From Terricaulis silvestris (lineage in GTDB: Bacteria > Pseudomonadota > Alphaproteobacteria > Caulobacterales > Aquidulcibacteraceae), in the NCBI RefSeq assembly GCF_009792355.1, contig NZ_CP047045.1:1383501-1447500 (forward strand): a stretch of 64,000 nucleotides of DNA. Direction: 5' to 3'. Below, in pieces: positions 31,802 to 41,705 of this stretch; position 1 is the first letter of the stretch; each line of letters starts with the position of its first letter. The notes beneath the pieces are model-generated. The model was not told the DNA's origin. It searched no databases and worked only from the letters and a program-made list of their open reading frames with translations. The position numbers were made by a program, and so were the translations under genes.

Positions 31802-33349
31802 CTATGGCCGCATCCCAAACGCACTCGGCCCAGTCTCCGCACCACGCTGCGCCAAGTTCGCCCACTCACACAGCAACGGCCGCGTGTCGCGCGGGTCGAT
31901 AATCTCCTCCGCGTAAAAACTCTCCGCCGTGCGAAACGGCGAACGCAACGCCTCAGCCCAAGCGCGGATTTCCTTCAGCCGCTTCTCCGGCTCCGGATGC
32001 GCCTCAATCTCGCGCTTGTAAGCCGCCTCAATGCCGCCCTCCATCGGCAGCGAACCCCAATCGCCGCTCGGCCAGCAATAGCGATACTTAAGCCGCGTCG
32101 GATTCATCATCGCCGACCCCGCCAAGCCAAACGCCTGTCGCACCACGATCGAGCACCACGTCACGCGCGCCTGATACACAGCCGCCATCGCCTGCACGCC
32201 AAGCTTCACAACCGCGCTGCGCTCATGCTTCACGCCGACAGCAAAGCCCGGGCAGTCAACGAAGTGCACCACCGGCAAATGAAACGTCTGCGCCAGATCG
32301 ACGTGCTTGATCAGCTTGCGGCAAACATCCGCCGTCCACGCACCACCAAGAAACATCGGATCGCCGGCGATCACCGCGACGCTCCAGCCATCGATGCGCG
32401 CAAAGCCTGTAATGAGCCCACGCCCCCATTGCCGCCCGGTTTCAAAGAATGAACCCGCATCGACGCAAGCATCCACGATGCGCCGCATCTTGTACGGCAC
32501 CCGTCGATCGCGCGGCACCACATCGATCAACGTCGCATCGCGCCGATCAACCGGATCGTTCACCTGCACCCGCGGCGCTGCTTCATGCACTGAAGCCGGC
32601 AGGTAGGAGAGAAACTTGCGCGCCGCCGCAAACGCTTCCGCTTCGCTGCCGACAATGTCATCCACCACGCCGTTCTTGCCGTTGATCTCCGCGCCGCCCA
32701 AGCCTTCCTTGTCGACGTCCTCGCCAATCGCCTTCGCCACCGGCGGCCCCGCGACGAACACCTGGCTCAAGCCCTGAACCATCACGCTATAATGGCTCGC
32801 CGCCACACGCCCCGCGCCAAGCCCAGCGCACGGTCCAAGCGCCAACGACACCACCGGCACGCTCGCCATGTTCGCGACAACCCATTCCCATCCCGGCGTC
32901 TGCGGGATGTAAGTGCGCGGATCCTTCTCCAGCATCTTCACCGAACCGCCGCCGCCGGTGCCGTCGATCAAGCGCACCAGTGGCATGCGATATTCGTTGG
33001 CCATCTGCTCGGCGAACACGAGCTTCTGCCAAATCCCCGCATCCGCCGCGCCGCCGCGCACGGAGAAATCATCCGACTGAATCGCGACAGGCCGCCCATC
33101 GATCAGCCCACGGCCGACAACGAACGGCGTCGGCAAAAACTCCGTCATCTCATTGTCAGCGCCGTACGCCGCGCGGCCCGCAATTTTACCCGTCTCGTGG
33201 AAACTGCCGGCATCGAGCAGAACATCCACCCGGTCACGCGCGGTGAGCTTGCCGATCGCCTTCTGCCGCGCAACGCGCTCCTCGCCGCCCATCTGTTCGG
33301 CCAGCGCCTCGCGCTGCTTCAGTTCCTCGATGTCCTTCTTCCAGCTCAT
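31802..33349 (-). CDS. Acyl-CoA carboxylase carboxyltransferase (beta) subunit
   Basis: 515 residues with the two crotonase-like halves: DDFSVRGGAADAGIWQK and the oxyanion blocks GTGGGGSVKM and ALGPCAGLGAGRVAA, then FVDCPGFAVGVKHERSAVVK and the C-terminal RQAFGLAGSAMMN. Members transfer carboxyl from biotin to acetyl-, propionyl-, methylcrotonyl- or geranyl-CoA. No biotin carboxylase subunit is adjacent, so the substrate is not decided from context; propionyl- or methylcrotonyl-type is plausible, the latter fitting the leucine-degradation enzymes elsewhere in the window. Stop codons of other genes are clear on both sides. Confidence 0.85.
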   Translation of the reverse strand: MSWKKDIEELKQREALAEQMGGEERVARQKAIGKLTARDRVDVLLDAGSFHETGKIAGRAAYGADNEMTEFLPTPFVVGRGLIDGRPVAIQSDDFSVRGGAADAGIWQKLVFAEQMANEYRMPLVRLIDGTGGGGSVKMLEKDPRTYIPQTPGWEWVVANMASVPVVSLALGPCAGLGAGRVAASHYSVMVQGLSQVFVAGPPVAKAIGEDVDKEGLGGAEINGKNGVVDDIVGSEAEAFAAARKFLSYLPASVHEAAPRVQVNDPVDRRDATLIDVVPRDRRVPYKMRRIVDACVDAGSFFETGRQWGRGLITGFARIDGWSVAVIAGDPMFLGGAWTADVCRKLIKHVDLAQTFHLPVVHFVDCPGFAVGVKHERSAVVKLGVQAMAAVYQARVTWCSIVVRQAFGLAGSAMMNPTRLKYRYCWPSGDWGSLPMEGGIEAAYKREIEAHPEPEKRLKEIRAWAEALRSPFRTAESFYAEEIIDPRDTRPLLCEWANLAQRGAETGPSAFGMRP

Positions 33350-33391
33350 CCAGCGTCTCCCGCAGCCACGTTAGGCGGACGGAACGCGGAC

Positions 33392-34240
33392 TTAAACCGC
33401 CATGTTGTCGATCAGCCGCGTCTTGCCGAGCCAGGCGGCGGCAAGGATGCGCGCGCTCGACGCATCGCTCACCGGCGCCAATGTCTCGGCGTGGCGGATG
33501 GCGACATAGTCGACGACAGTGAAGCCTGCTGCGGTGAGGTGGCGTGATGCTTCCGCTTCCGCGTCCGCGATCGGCGCGCCGTGGCGCACGGCCTTGATGG
33601 CGTCGTGCAGGATGAGATTGAGCCGGCCAGCGATGCGGCGTTCATCTTCGCTCAAGTACGCATTGCGCGATGACATGGCGAGGCCGTCGTGCTCGCGCAC
33701 GGTGGGGCAGCCGAGGATCTCAACGGGAATGTCGAGATCGCGCGCGAGTTTCTTGATGACGAGCAGCTGCTGGTAGTCCTTCTCGCCGAACAGCGCGACG
33801 TCGGGCAGGCATTGCAGCAGCAGCTTCGTCACCACCGTGGCGACGCCGCCGAAGAAGTGCGGACGGAAATCGCCTTCGAGCGGCACCGAAACATCGGCGA
33901 CGATAACGCTGGTGGCGAAGCCCTCCGGGTACATCACGCCGCGCTCGGGCGCGAACAGTAGATCGCAGCCCGCGCCCGCGAGCATCTGGGAGTCGCCGCC
34001 TTCGTCGCGGGGATAGCGCTCAAAATCTTCATGCGGCGCGAACTGGCGCGGGTTCACGAACAGGCTGGCGACGACGCGATCGCAGCGTTCCTTGGCGGCG
34101 CGCACGAGAGAGAGGTGTCCTTCGTGCAGCGCGCCCATGGTCGGAACGAGGCCAACGCGGAGCCCGGCTTTCCGCCAAGCGCGTACAGCGTCGCGTAGCG
34201 CGGTAACATCGCGAACAGCGGGAAGGATGGACTGGGCCAT
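33392..34240 (-). CDS. panC: Pantothenate synthetase
   Basis: 282 residues. VGLVPTMGALHEGHLSLV holds the HIGH-type nucleotide motif; FVNPRQF, FAPERGVMYPEGF, FGEKDYQQL and the block AMSSRNAYLSEDER complete the PanC signature. It joins pantoate and beta-alanine with ATP, in coenzyme A synthesis. The gene is divergent from mipZ with a 142-bp gap that carries a perfect CtrA box; a GANTC methylation site (GACTC, 34241-34245) touches the start codon. Confidence 0.95.
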   Translation of the reverse strand: MAQSILPAVRDVTALRDAVRAWRKAGLRVGLVPTMGALHEGHLSLVRAAKERCDRVVASLFVNPRQFAPHEDFERYPRDEGGDSQMLAGAGCDLLFAPERGVMYPEGFATSVIVADVSVPLEGDFRPHFFGGVATVVTKLLLQCLPDVALFGEKDYQQLLVIKKLARDLDIPVEILGCPTVREHDGLAMSSRNAYLSEDERRIAGRLNLILHDAIKAVRHGAPIADAEAEASRHLTAAGFTVVDYVAIRHAETLAPVSDASSARILAAAWLGKTRLIDNMAV

Positions 34241-34279
34241 GACTCGCCATCCCTTGATGGCAGTTCCGCGTCAAGCCGC

Positions 34280-34295
34280 TTAAGCGCCCCTTAAC
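34280..34295. promoter_or_regulatory. CtrA box between panC and mipZ
   Basis: TTAA at 34280-34283, exactly 7 bp, TTAAC at 34291-34295: a perfect match to the Caulobacter CtrA consensus TTAA-N7-TTAAC. It stands 88 bp upstream of mipZ and 40 bp upstream of panC. CtrA represses the origin and controls division genes, so a link to mipZ is sensible. A hairpin (34355-34376) lies between this box and the mipZ start. Confidence 0.65.
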
Positions 34296-34382
34296 CTCGA
34301 TCAACGACGGTTCACATATGCGTCTTGGCGTTGCATCCCTGTTAAGGATTGCGACGCCCGCCAACCTGGGCGGGCGGAAGGC

Positions 34383-35252
34383 ATGAGCCTCGCCTACGCC
34401 CCCGAACACACACCCGCGCCGCGCCAGGCGCATGTGATCGTCGTCGGCAACCAAAAGGGCGGGGCCGGCAAGTCGACTGTCGCGATGCATATTATCGTCG
34501 CGCTGATGCGCATGGGCCGGCGCACCGGCGTGCTGGACCTCGACGTCCGCCAGCGCTCGTTGACGCGCTACATCGAAAACCGCGGCCGCTGGATCGCCTC
34601 GCGCGGCGCGCAGCTGGCGTCGCCACAGATTTTGGAATTGCACGAAAGTCGCGATCGTTCGCTCGATGCGGCCGAAGCCTCCGACGAAAGCGGCTTTCAC
34701 GCAGCTTTGCGGCGCTTGAGCGAAACCTGCGATTTCGTCGTGATCGACTCTCCCGGCGGCGACTCTTACTTGGCGCGCGTCGCGCATTCCTGGGCCGATA
34801 CGCTGGTGACACCCCTCAACGACAGCTTCGTCGATTTCGATCTGCTCGGCGACATCGATCCAGACTGCGCCGACATCGTGCGCCCTTCGATCTATAGCGA
34901 ATTGGTCTGGGAGAGCCGCAAGAAGAAGGCGCTCGCCGTGCGCACGCCGATCGACTGGGTCGTGCTGCGCAACCGGACCTCCGCGTCGAAGATCGAAGCC
35001 AAGAACAAGCAAAAGGTCGGTCAGGCGTTGAACACGCTGTCCAACCGGATCGGCTTCCGCATGGCCCCCGGTCTGAGCGAACGTGTGATCTACCGCGAAC
35101 TCTTCCCGCAGGGCCTGACCCTGCTGGATCTCGACGCTGATGGCGGCGAGGGGGCGATGAAAATGGCTCACTTGGCTGCCCGCCAGGAACTCCGCGACCT
35201 CTTCATCACCCTAAAGTTGCCTGGCCTAGACGGCGAACCGCTGAAGTTCTGA
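34383..35252 (+). CDS. mipZ: Division-plane positioning ATPase MipZ
   Basis: 289 residues of the ParA/MinD superfamily. Deviant Walker A is GNQKGGAGKST near residue 22-32; DLDVRQRSLTRYI is switch I and DFVVIDSPGGDSYL the Walker B/switch II region. MipZ of Caulobacter forms bipolar gradients by binding ParB and inhibits FtsZ polymerisation near the poles. In C. crescentus the same gene lies near panC and a DnaJ-type gene, which is the order seen here. A perfect CtrA box is upstream. The Shine-Dalgarno-like GGAAGG is only 1 nt from the ATG, so translation initiation may be weak or structured. Confidence 0.9.
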   Translation: MSLAYAPEHTPAPRQAHVIVVGNQKGGAGKSTVAMHIIVALMRMGRRTGVLDLDVRQRSLTRYIENRGRWIASRGAQLASPQILELHESRDRSLDAAEASDESGFHAALRRLSETCDFVVIDSPGGDSYLARVAHSWADTLVTPLNDSFVDFDLLGDIDPDCADIVRPSIYSELVWESRKKKALAVRTPIDWVVLRNRTSASKIEAKNKQKVGQALNTLSNRIGFRMAPGLSERVIYRELFPQGLTLLDLDADGGEGAMKMAHLAARQELRDLFITLKLPGLDGEPLKF

Positions 35253-35300
35253 GCCCGCCGTGCTAGGCGGGCGCGGGCGCTGAGCCCCTGGAGGCTTGGG

Positions 35301-35729
35301 TTGCTCCCGATTCTGCTGATCGTGGCGGCGGTGTTCGCTCTGCTGTTCTTTGTCCGCGTCGGCGGTTCCCAGCGCGTGGAACTCATGCGCCGGTGGCCGG
35401 CGGTGGCGTTCGCAGGTGCAGCAATCGTGGCGGCATCCCGTGGCGCCATCTGGCCGGCGATCGCGTTCGCCGCTCTTGCTGCTCTGGCCTGGACGTGGTG
35501 GCCGCGCATCGCACCGCGACTAAGACCGGAGGTGCCGAAAACAACAGCGCCGAACCCTGCAGATGCCGAAGCGCGCGTCATTCTGGGGGTTGGTCCAACT
35601 GCAACAAGTTCTGAAATTCGTGCAGCGTATCGCACCAAGATGGCCCGCGCGCATCCCGATACGGGTGGCTCAAATGCAGAAGCCGCGCGGCTGACGGCCG
35701 CGCGGGATCGACTGCTTCGCAAGCGCTAG
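35301..35729 (+). CDS. Membrane-anchored J-domain protein
   Basis: 142 residues from a TTG start at 35301 (GGAGG 6-7 nt upstream). Hydrophobic segments at about 2-17 and 31-58 precede a C-terminal J-domain that begins ARVILGVGPTATSSEIRAAYR and contains the HPD motif in ARAHPDTGG. J proteins stimulate Hsp70 ATPase; membrane-bound J-domains of this design resemble the Pam18/Tim14 class and bacterial TM-DnaJ proteins. It lies 48 bp after mipZ on the same strand. The gap holds a GC-rich hairpin (35253-35272). The gene ends 4 bp from the convergent carboxypeptidase stop. Confidence 0.75.
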   Translation: MLPILLIVAAVFALLFFVRVGGSQRVELMRRWPAVAFAGAAIVAASRGAIWPAIAFAALAALAWTWWPRIAPRLRPEVPKTTAPNPADAEARVILGVGPTATSSEIRAAYRTKMARAHPDTGGSNAEAARLTAARDRLLRKR

Positions 35730-35733
35730 GCGC

Positions 35734-36792
35734 TTACTCGGACTCTTCGGTGCTGTCTTCGCCTTCGTCGCCTTGGCCGATCGGCTCAAGCGGCGTACGC
35801 ACCGGCGAGAGCGTTTCGACGACCATGCCCTGATAGGTCGCATAGGGCGAACCAGGCGATGAAGGAGCGCTGGCGGTGACCGCGCTGGGCGCGAGCTGGA
35901 CGTCGAGCCGGCGGCTCGGCAGGCTGGCGAACGTAGCCGCGTTCGGATCTGCGCGGCGGGCGAATTCTTGGTAGGCGCCTTCGATCAGGTAAGCGACCTG
36001 CGCGTCACGGGCCGCGGCGGATTCACCGCCAAGCACGACCACGATCACGCGGCGGCCGTCGCGCTCGGCCATGGTGGCAAGGTTGAAGCCTGAGGCGCGG
36101 GTGTAGCCGGTCTTGATGCCGTCAACGCCTTCGATCTGGCCGAGGAGGCGGTTGTGATTGCGGCCCGAAGTCCGACGCCAAGCAAAGCTCGGCGTTTGGA
36201 ATACATGGTAATGCTCAGGAAAATCACGCCAGAGCGCTTGCGACAGCGTAGCCATATCTCGCGCCGTGGTGCGGTGACGGGTGTCCGGCAGACCGCTGGC
36301 GTTCGCAAATCGGGTTTCGGTCAGGCCGAGTTCGCGGGCGCGCGCCGTCATGTTGGCGGCGAAGCGCGCCTCGGAGCCGCCGAGGCGCTCAGCCGTCAGC
36401 GTAGCGACATCGTTCGCGGACTGCACGACCAGCGCACGGATGGCCTGTTCGACGGTGATGGAGTCACAACCACGCCGGCGGCTGCAGGCGAGGCCAAGCC
36501 GAGAGGGCGGTTGACGGGAGGCGTTGCGCGATGCCGTCCAGCGGGTATCCATTGTGATGTCGCCGCGCTCGAGCGCTTCGAAGATCATGTAGAGCGTCAT
36601 CATCTTGGTCAGGGACGCTGGATAGCGGCCCGCGTCGGCCTGGTCCTCGAGCAGCACCTCGTTGGTGCGCGCATCCATGACGATCGCCGAATAGCGATCC
36701 TGCGCCATGGCAGGCACAGCGGCCCCCAGGGCTACGGCGGCGGCCAGAGCACCGACCACAATCCGCACCTTAAACAAACCCGCTGACTTCAT
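35734..36792 (-). CDS. D-alanyl-D-alanine carboxypeptidase (PBP5-type)
   Basis: 352 residues from ATG 36792; a longer in-frame TTG start exists at 36822 but would spoil the signal peptide. Signal peptide MKSAGLFKVRIVVG...AVPAMAQ. Active site: Ser60/Lys63 in PASLTKM, the SxN motif in VQSANDVA and KTG in GIKTGYT. It trims the terminal D-Ala of peptidoglycan stem peptides. In place of the usual short loop before the SxN region the sequence has a cysteine-bearing insertion (LACSRRRGCDSIT). The C-terminal extension is rich in Ser/Pro and ends acidic, with no amphipathic anchor visible. Confidence 0.9.
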   Translation of the reverse strand: MKSAGLFKVRIVVGALAAAVALGAAVPAMAQDRYSAIVMDARTNEVLLEDQADAGRYPASLTKMMTLYMIFEALERGDITMDTRWTASRNASRQPPSRLGLACSRRRGCDSITVEQAIRALVVQSANDVATLTAERLGGSEARFAANMTARARELGLTETRFANASGLPDTRHRTTARDMATLSQALWRDFPEHYHVFQTPSFAWRRTSGRNHNRLLGQIEGVDGIKTGYTRASGFNLATMAERDGRRVIVVVLGGESAAARDAQVAYLIEGAYQEFARRADPNAATFASLPSRRLDVQLAPSAVTASAPSSPGSPYATYQGMVVETLSPVRTPLEPIGQGDEGEDSTEESE

Positions 36793-37138
36793 CGTCGTCC
36801 CGTCCCGCACAATCACGGACAATTTCAGGCAAATCGCGTGCCGCGCAGCTTACAGATTCATTAGACCCGGTTAAGCGACCGTAGCAGTGGTGAGGTAAAC
36901 GCCCGCCTGATCGTCGTTACCGAGTCACTCGCTGCTATTACAGGCTGTGGACAACGTGGTTAACACCAGATGAATGGCGGACCATTTCACTGCGACAACC
37001 TGTCAATCGCTGCATGGTGCAGTGCAGCATAAATCTGATTGACTTCGCAGCTGCAGCATAACATATAGGGCATCAGATTCGCCGTCCGTGGCGGTCCAAT
37101 ACCAGTTTATGGGCCTCGCGGCCCTTAGGAGACCTAAA
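36793..37138. promoter_or_regulatory. Phasin upstream region with TGC-rich repeats
   Basis: No gene. It contains TGCAGCATAA twice (37023-37032 and 37052-37061, 29 bp apart) and several more CTGC/GCAG palindromes, among them CTGC-N5-GCAG at about 37010-37022. PhaR repressors of PHB-forming bacteria bind TGC-rich CTGC/GCAG sites before phasin genes. This region is therefore a likely PhaR operator, by inference. Earlier part (36793-36960) has no recognisable feature. Confidence 0.45.
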
Positions 37139-37597
37139 ATGGCCACCGCCAAAACCGCCACGAAGGCCGCCAAGTCGGCCACCGAAGCTTTCGAGACCTT
37201 CACCTCGACGTCGAGCGAAACGGTCCGTGAAAACATGGAACGCGCCCAAGCCGCTCTGTCGGAAGCCTCGTCTTTCGGCAAGCAGAACGTCGAAGCTTGG
37301 GTTGCTTCGGCCGCCGTCGCCCAAAAGGGCTTCGAAACCATCTCCGCCCGCACCGTCGCTTTCCAAAAGGAAGCACTCGAGAAGAACGTCGCCGCCGCCA
37401 AGGCGCTGATGACCTCGAAGTCGGTGCAAGAGTTCGTCGAGAAGCAAAACGACTTCGCGAAGTCCTCGTTCGAGGCTTATGTCGCGGAACTCACGTCGGT
37501 TTCTGAACTCTTCCAAGGCGTCGCCAAGGAAGCCTTCGCGCCGATCAACGATCGCGTGAACGCTGTTGGCCAGCTGATCCAAACGGCTCAGCGCTAA
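37139..37597 (+). CDS. Phasin family protein
   Basis: 152 residues, almost entirely helical: ATEAFETFTSTSSETVRENMERAQAA then NVEAWVASAAVAQKGFETISARTVAFQKEALEKNV. AGGAG lies 7 nt before ATG 37139. Phasins coat polyhydroxyalkanoate granules and regulate their size. Ala/Lys-rich N terminus. The TGC-rich upstream region fits phasin regulation. A terminator follows, so the gene is monocistronic. Confidence 0.88.
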   Translation: MATAKTATKAAKSATEAFETFTSTSSETVRENMERAQAALSEASSFGKQNVEAWVASAAVAQKGFETISARTVAFQKEALEKNVAAAKALMTSKSVQEFVEKQNDFAKSSFEAYVAELTSVSELFQGVAKEAFAPINDRVNAVGQLIQTAQR

Positions 37598-37641
37598 GAC
37601 TTTTCCACTTCGGGGCACGTCCCCGAGGGGCTGAAATAGGG

Positions 37642-37678
37642 ACGGGCCTGGCTCAAACGAGCCGGGCCCGTTTCTTTT
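37642..37678 (+). terminator. Terminator of the phasin gene
   Basis: Stem 37642-37654 with 37659-37671 (13 bp, one G:U pair), loop AAAC, tail TTTCTTTT. Confidence 0.88.
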
Positions 37679-37841
37679 GCGCCAGGCGCCATTTCGGAGG
37701 GCGCGCCGCCATGGGCTGTGTTCGCCGTGCGCGCAAGCCCTTCCATCGGCGCTTCCGATCCATAAATTGTTCAACATCTGAGCGAAGGCTCATGGGTGGG
37801 CGAGTCGTCGCTCTTTGGTTTTTCGGGGTCAGCAAGCGTCG

Positions 37842-38180
37842 ATGAGCGACGAAAACTGGAACGACGAGGGCGAGGGCGACGGTGGGGCCGATGGCCGTAC
37901 CGGAACCAAGACGCTTACGCGGACCAAGAAGCCGTCCCTATATCGGGTGCTGATACTGAACGACGACTACACGCCCATGGAATTCGTGGTCTACGTTCTC
38001 GAGCGCTTCTTCAACAAGACCCGCGAAGAAGCCACGACGATCATGCTGCACGTCCACCAGAACGGCGTCGGCGTGTGTGGAATTTTCACGTACGAGGTCG
38101 CTGAGACGAAGGTCGCTCAGGTTCTCGATCTCGCGCGGCGGTCCGAGCACCCGCTGCAATGCACGATGGAAAAGGAATAA
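37842..38180 (+). CDS. clpS: ATP-dependent Clp protease adaptor ClpS
   Basis: 112 residues. The core block [32 protein letters not shown] binds N-degrons; the acidic, disordered N-terminal extension (residues 1-25) reaches into ClpA. It delivers N-end-rule substrates to ClpAP. The gene is 1 bp from clpA, so the two are co-transcribed. ATG 37842 is preceded by a purine-poor leader; a longer frame begins 27 bp upstream but has no signal. Confidence 0.93.
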   Translation: MSDENWNDEGEGDGGADGRTGTKTLTRTKKPSLYRVLILNDDYTPMEFVVYVLERFFNKTREEATTIMLHVHQNGVGVCGIFTYEVAETKVAQVLDLARRSEHPLQCTMEKE

Positions 38181-38181
38181 G

Positions 38182-40503
<2,322 letters not shown>

Positions 40504-40528
40504 GCACTAGCGCGGCGACAAGCAGAAG

Positions 40529-40557
40529 CGGCGGCTCGCAAGGGCCGCCGTTTCTTT
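40529..40557 (+). terminator. Terminator of clpSA
   Basis: Stem 40529-40535 with 40544-40550, 8-base loop and TTTCTTT tail. Confidence 0.75.
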
Positions 40558-40621
40558 ATGGAGCGCCGGCGTCCTCGCCGGCCAACACCAGCGCTGGCCG
40601 GCGAGACGCCGGCGCTCCATA
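40557..40621. repeat. REP-like palindromic element, copy A
   Basis: A 65-bp near-perfect palindrome. Left arm 40557-40582 (TATGGAGCGCCGGCG...) pairs with right arm 40595-40621, one bulged base. Same arms occur in copy B (41066-41162). The element lies immediately after the clpA terminator and before a cupin gene. Confidence 0.8.
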
Positions 40622-40630
40622 GTGGCGTTC

Positions 40631-41065
40631 ATGCTCCTGCGGCCTCAGATATTCGCCTCGATCTTCGCGCTCGCCGCCTGCGCCACCGCGTCAGCGCAAA
40701 TCGCGCCGCTGCCCATGGCGCTCTGCGCTGGTTGGGAAGGCGAGCGCGTCTGCGAGCAATTGCACGAGGACGCACAGATCCGCGTTCTACGTTGCACGTT
40801 CCCGCCCGGCGTCGGCCACGACATGCACTACCACCCGCCGCACTTCGGCTACGTCGTCTCCGGCGAAAGCGTGATGCGGATCACGACGGCGGCTGGCGTG
40901 CGAGAAACGCCCGTGCGTACGGGCGGCTCGTTCTCCAACGACGCAGAAATCCAGCACGCCGCGCTAAATATCGGCGCGGAGACCACGACGTATCTGATCG
41001 TTGAGAAGAAATACGCCGACGTGCGCGCGCCGGAAGCCGTCGCGCCAGGATTATGCGCACACTAA
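40631..41065 (+). CDS. Secreted cupin-domain protein
   Basis: 144 residues from ATG 40631 (GTG 40622 is an alternative; no clear ribosome site because the repeat element abuts). Signal peptide MLLRPQIFASIFALAACATASAQ. A single cupin barrel: CTFPPGVGHDMHYHPPHFGYVVSGE holds the metal His pair. Likely a periplasmic metal-binding cupin. The gene is bracketed on both sides by copies of the same palindromic repeat. Confidence 0.65.
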   Translation: MLLRPQIFASIFALAACATASAQIAPLPMALCAGWEGERVCEQLHEDAQIRVLRCTFPPGVGHDMHYHPPHFGYVVSGESVMRITTAAGVRETPVRTGGSFSNDAEIQHAALNIGAETTTYLIVEKKYADVRAPEAVAPGLCAH

Positions 41066-41162
41066 TATGGAGCGCCGGCGTCCTCGCCGGCATCGGCGTT
41101 TCGGATTGATGGATGCGTGAAGGTGGAAGCACCTTTGCCGGCGAGGACGCCGGCGCTCCATA
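41066..41162. repeat. REP-like palindromic element, copy B
   Basis: Perfect 26-bp inverted repeats at 41066-41091 and 41137-41162 separated by 45 bp of unrelated sequence. The arms match copy A (40557-40621). The element fills the convergent gap between the cupin stop (41065) and the HIT-protein stop (41164) and may act as a terminator. Confidence 0.85.
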
Positions 41163-41163
41163 G

Positions 41164-41598
41164 CTACAGCGCCGCGGCAATTTCCTTCGCGATCTTCTCC
41201 AACTCCGGAATATCCGCTCGGTTCGAGTGCCCGTGCCCCGCCAGCCGCACGCCCGCGTAGCGCGGGATGATGTGGAAGTGCAGGTGGAAGATGGTCTGGC
41301 CGGCGTCTTCGCCGTTGAACTGCGTGACCGTGACGCCGTCGGGCTTCAGCGTCTTCACCACGGCCTTGGTGATGCGCTGCACGTGCCACATTAATTGCCC
41401 GACTTTGCTTTCCGGCAACTCCAACAAGTTGCGCGCTCTGACGCCCTTCGGCACGACGAGCACGTGGCCGCGCGCTTGCGGGAAGATGTCCATGAACGCC
41501 ATCACGGTGTCATCCTCATAGACCTTCACCGCCGGCACCTCACCGCGCAGAATCTTCGCGAACAGGTTGTTGTCGTCGTAAGTTCCGCTAAGGCTCAT
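41164..41598 (-). CDS. HIT-family nucleotide hydrolase
   Basis: 144 residues. The histidine triad is HLHFHIIP; further family blocks are LFAKILRGEVPAVKVYEDD, MDIFPQARGHVLVVPK and TVTQFNGEDAGQTIFH. HIT hydrolases split adenosine 5'-phosphoramidates or related nucleotides. Single gene on the minus strand, ending in the palindrome. No signal peptide. Confidence 0.9.
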   Translation of the reverse strand: MSLSGTYDDNNLFAKILRGEVPAVKVYEDDTVMAFMDIFPQARGHVLVVPKGVRARNLLELPESKVGQLMWHVQRITKAVVKTLKPDGVTVTQFNGEDAGQTIFHLHFHIIPRYAGVRLAGHGHSNRADIPELEKIAKEIAAAL

Positions 41599-41705
41599 GG
41601 GGCAGGGCTCCTTCGGGCGAGATGTAGCGGCGCCAAAGCAAGCTGCAAAGAAGCTGCTGCGGTCTATGGGCTTCGTTTAGCCGAAGCAAAGCACGAGGGC
41701 CGGCG

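Noticed and set aside
34029..35171. Long open frame on the minus strand opposite mipZ and panC
   Set aside because: Arg/His-rich composition without motifs; antisense to two well-supported genes in GC-rich DNA.
36858..36874. ATTA-N7-TTAA as a CtrA box before the carboxypeptidase
   Set aside because: Two-base departure from the consensus in the first half-site, too weak to report.
40557..41162. CRISPR-like repeats
   Set aside because: Only two elements, each an inverted repeat and not direct repeats with uniform spacers.
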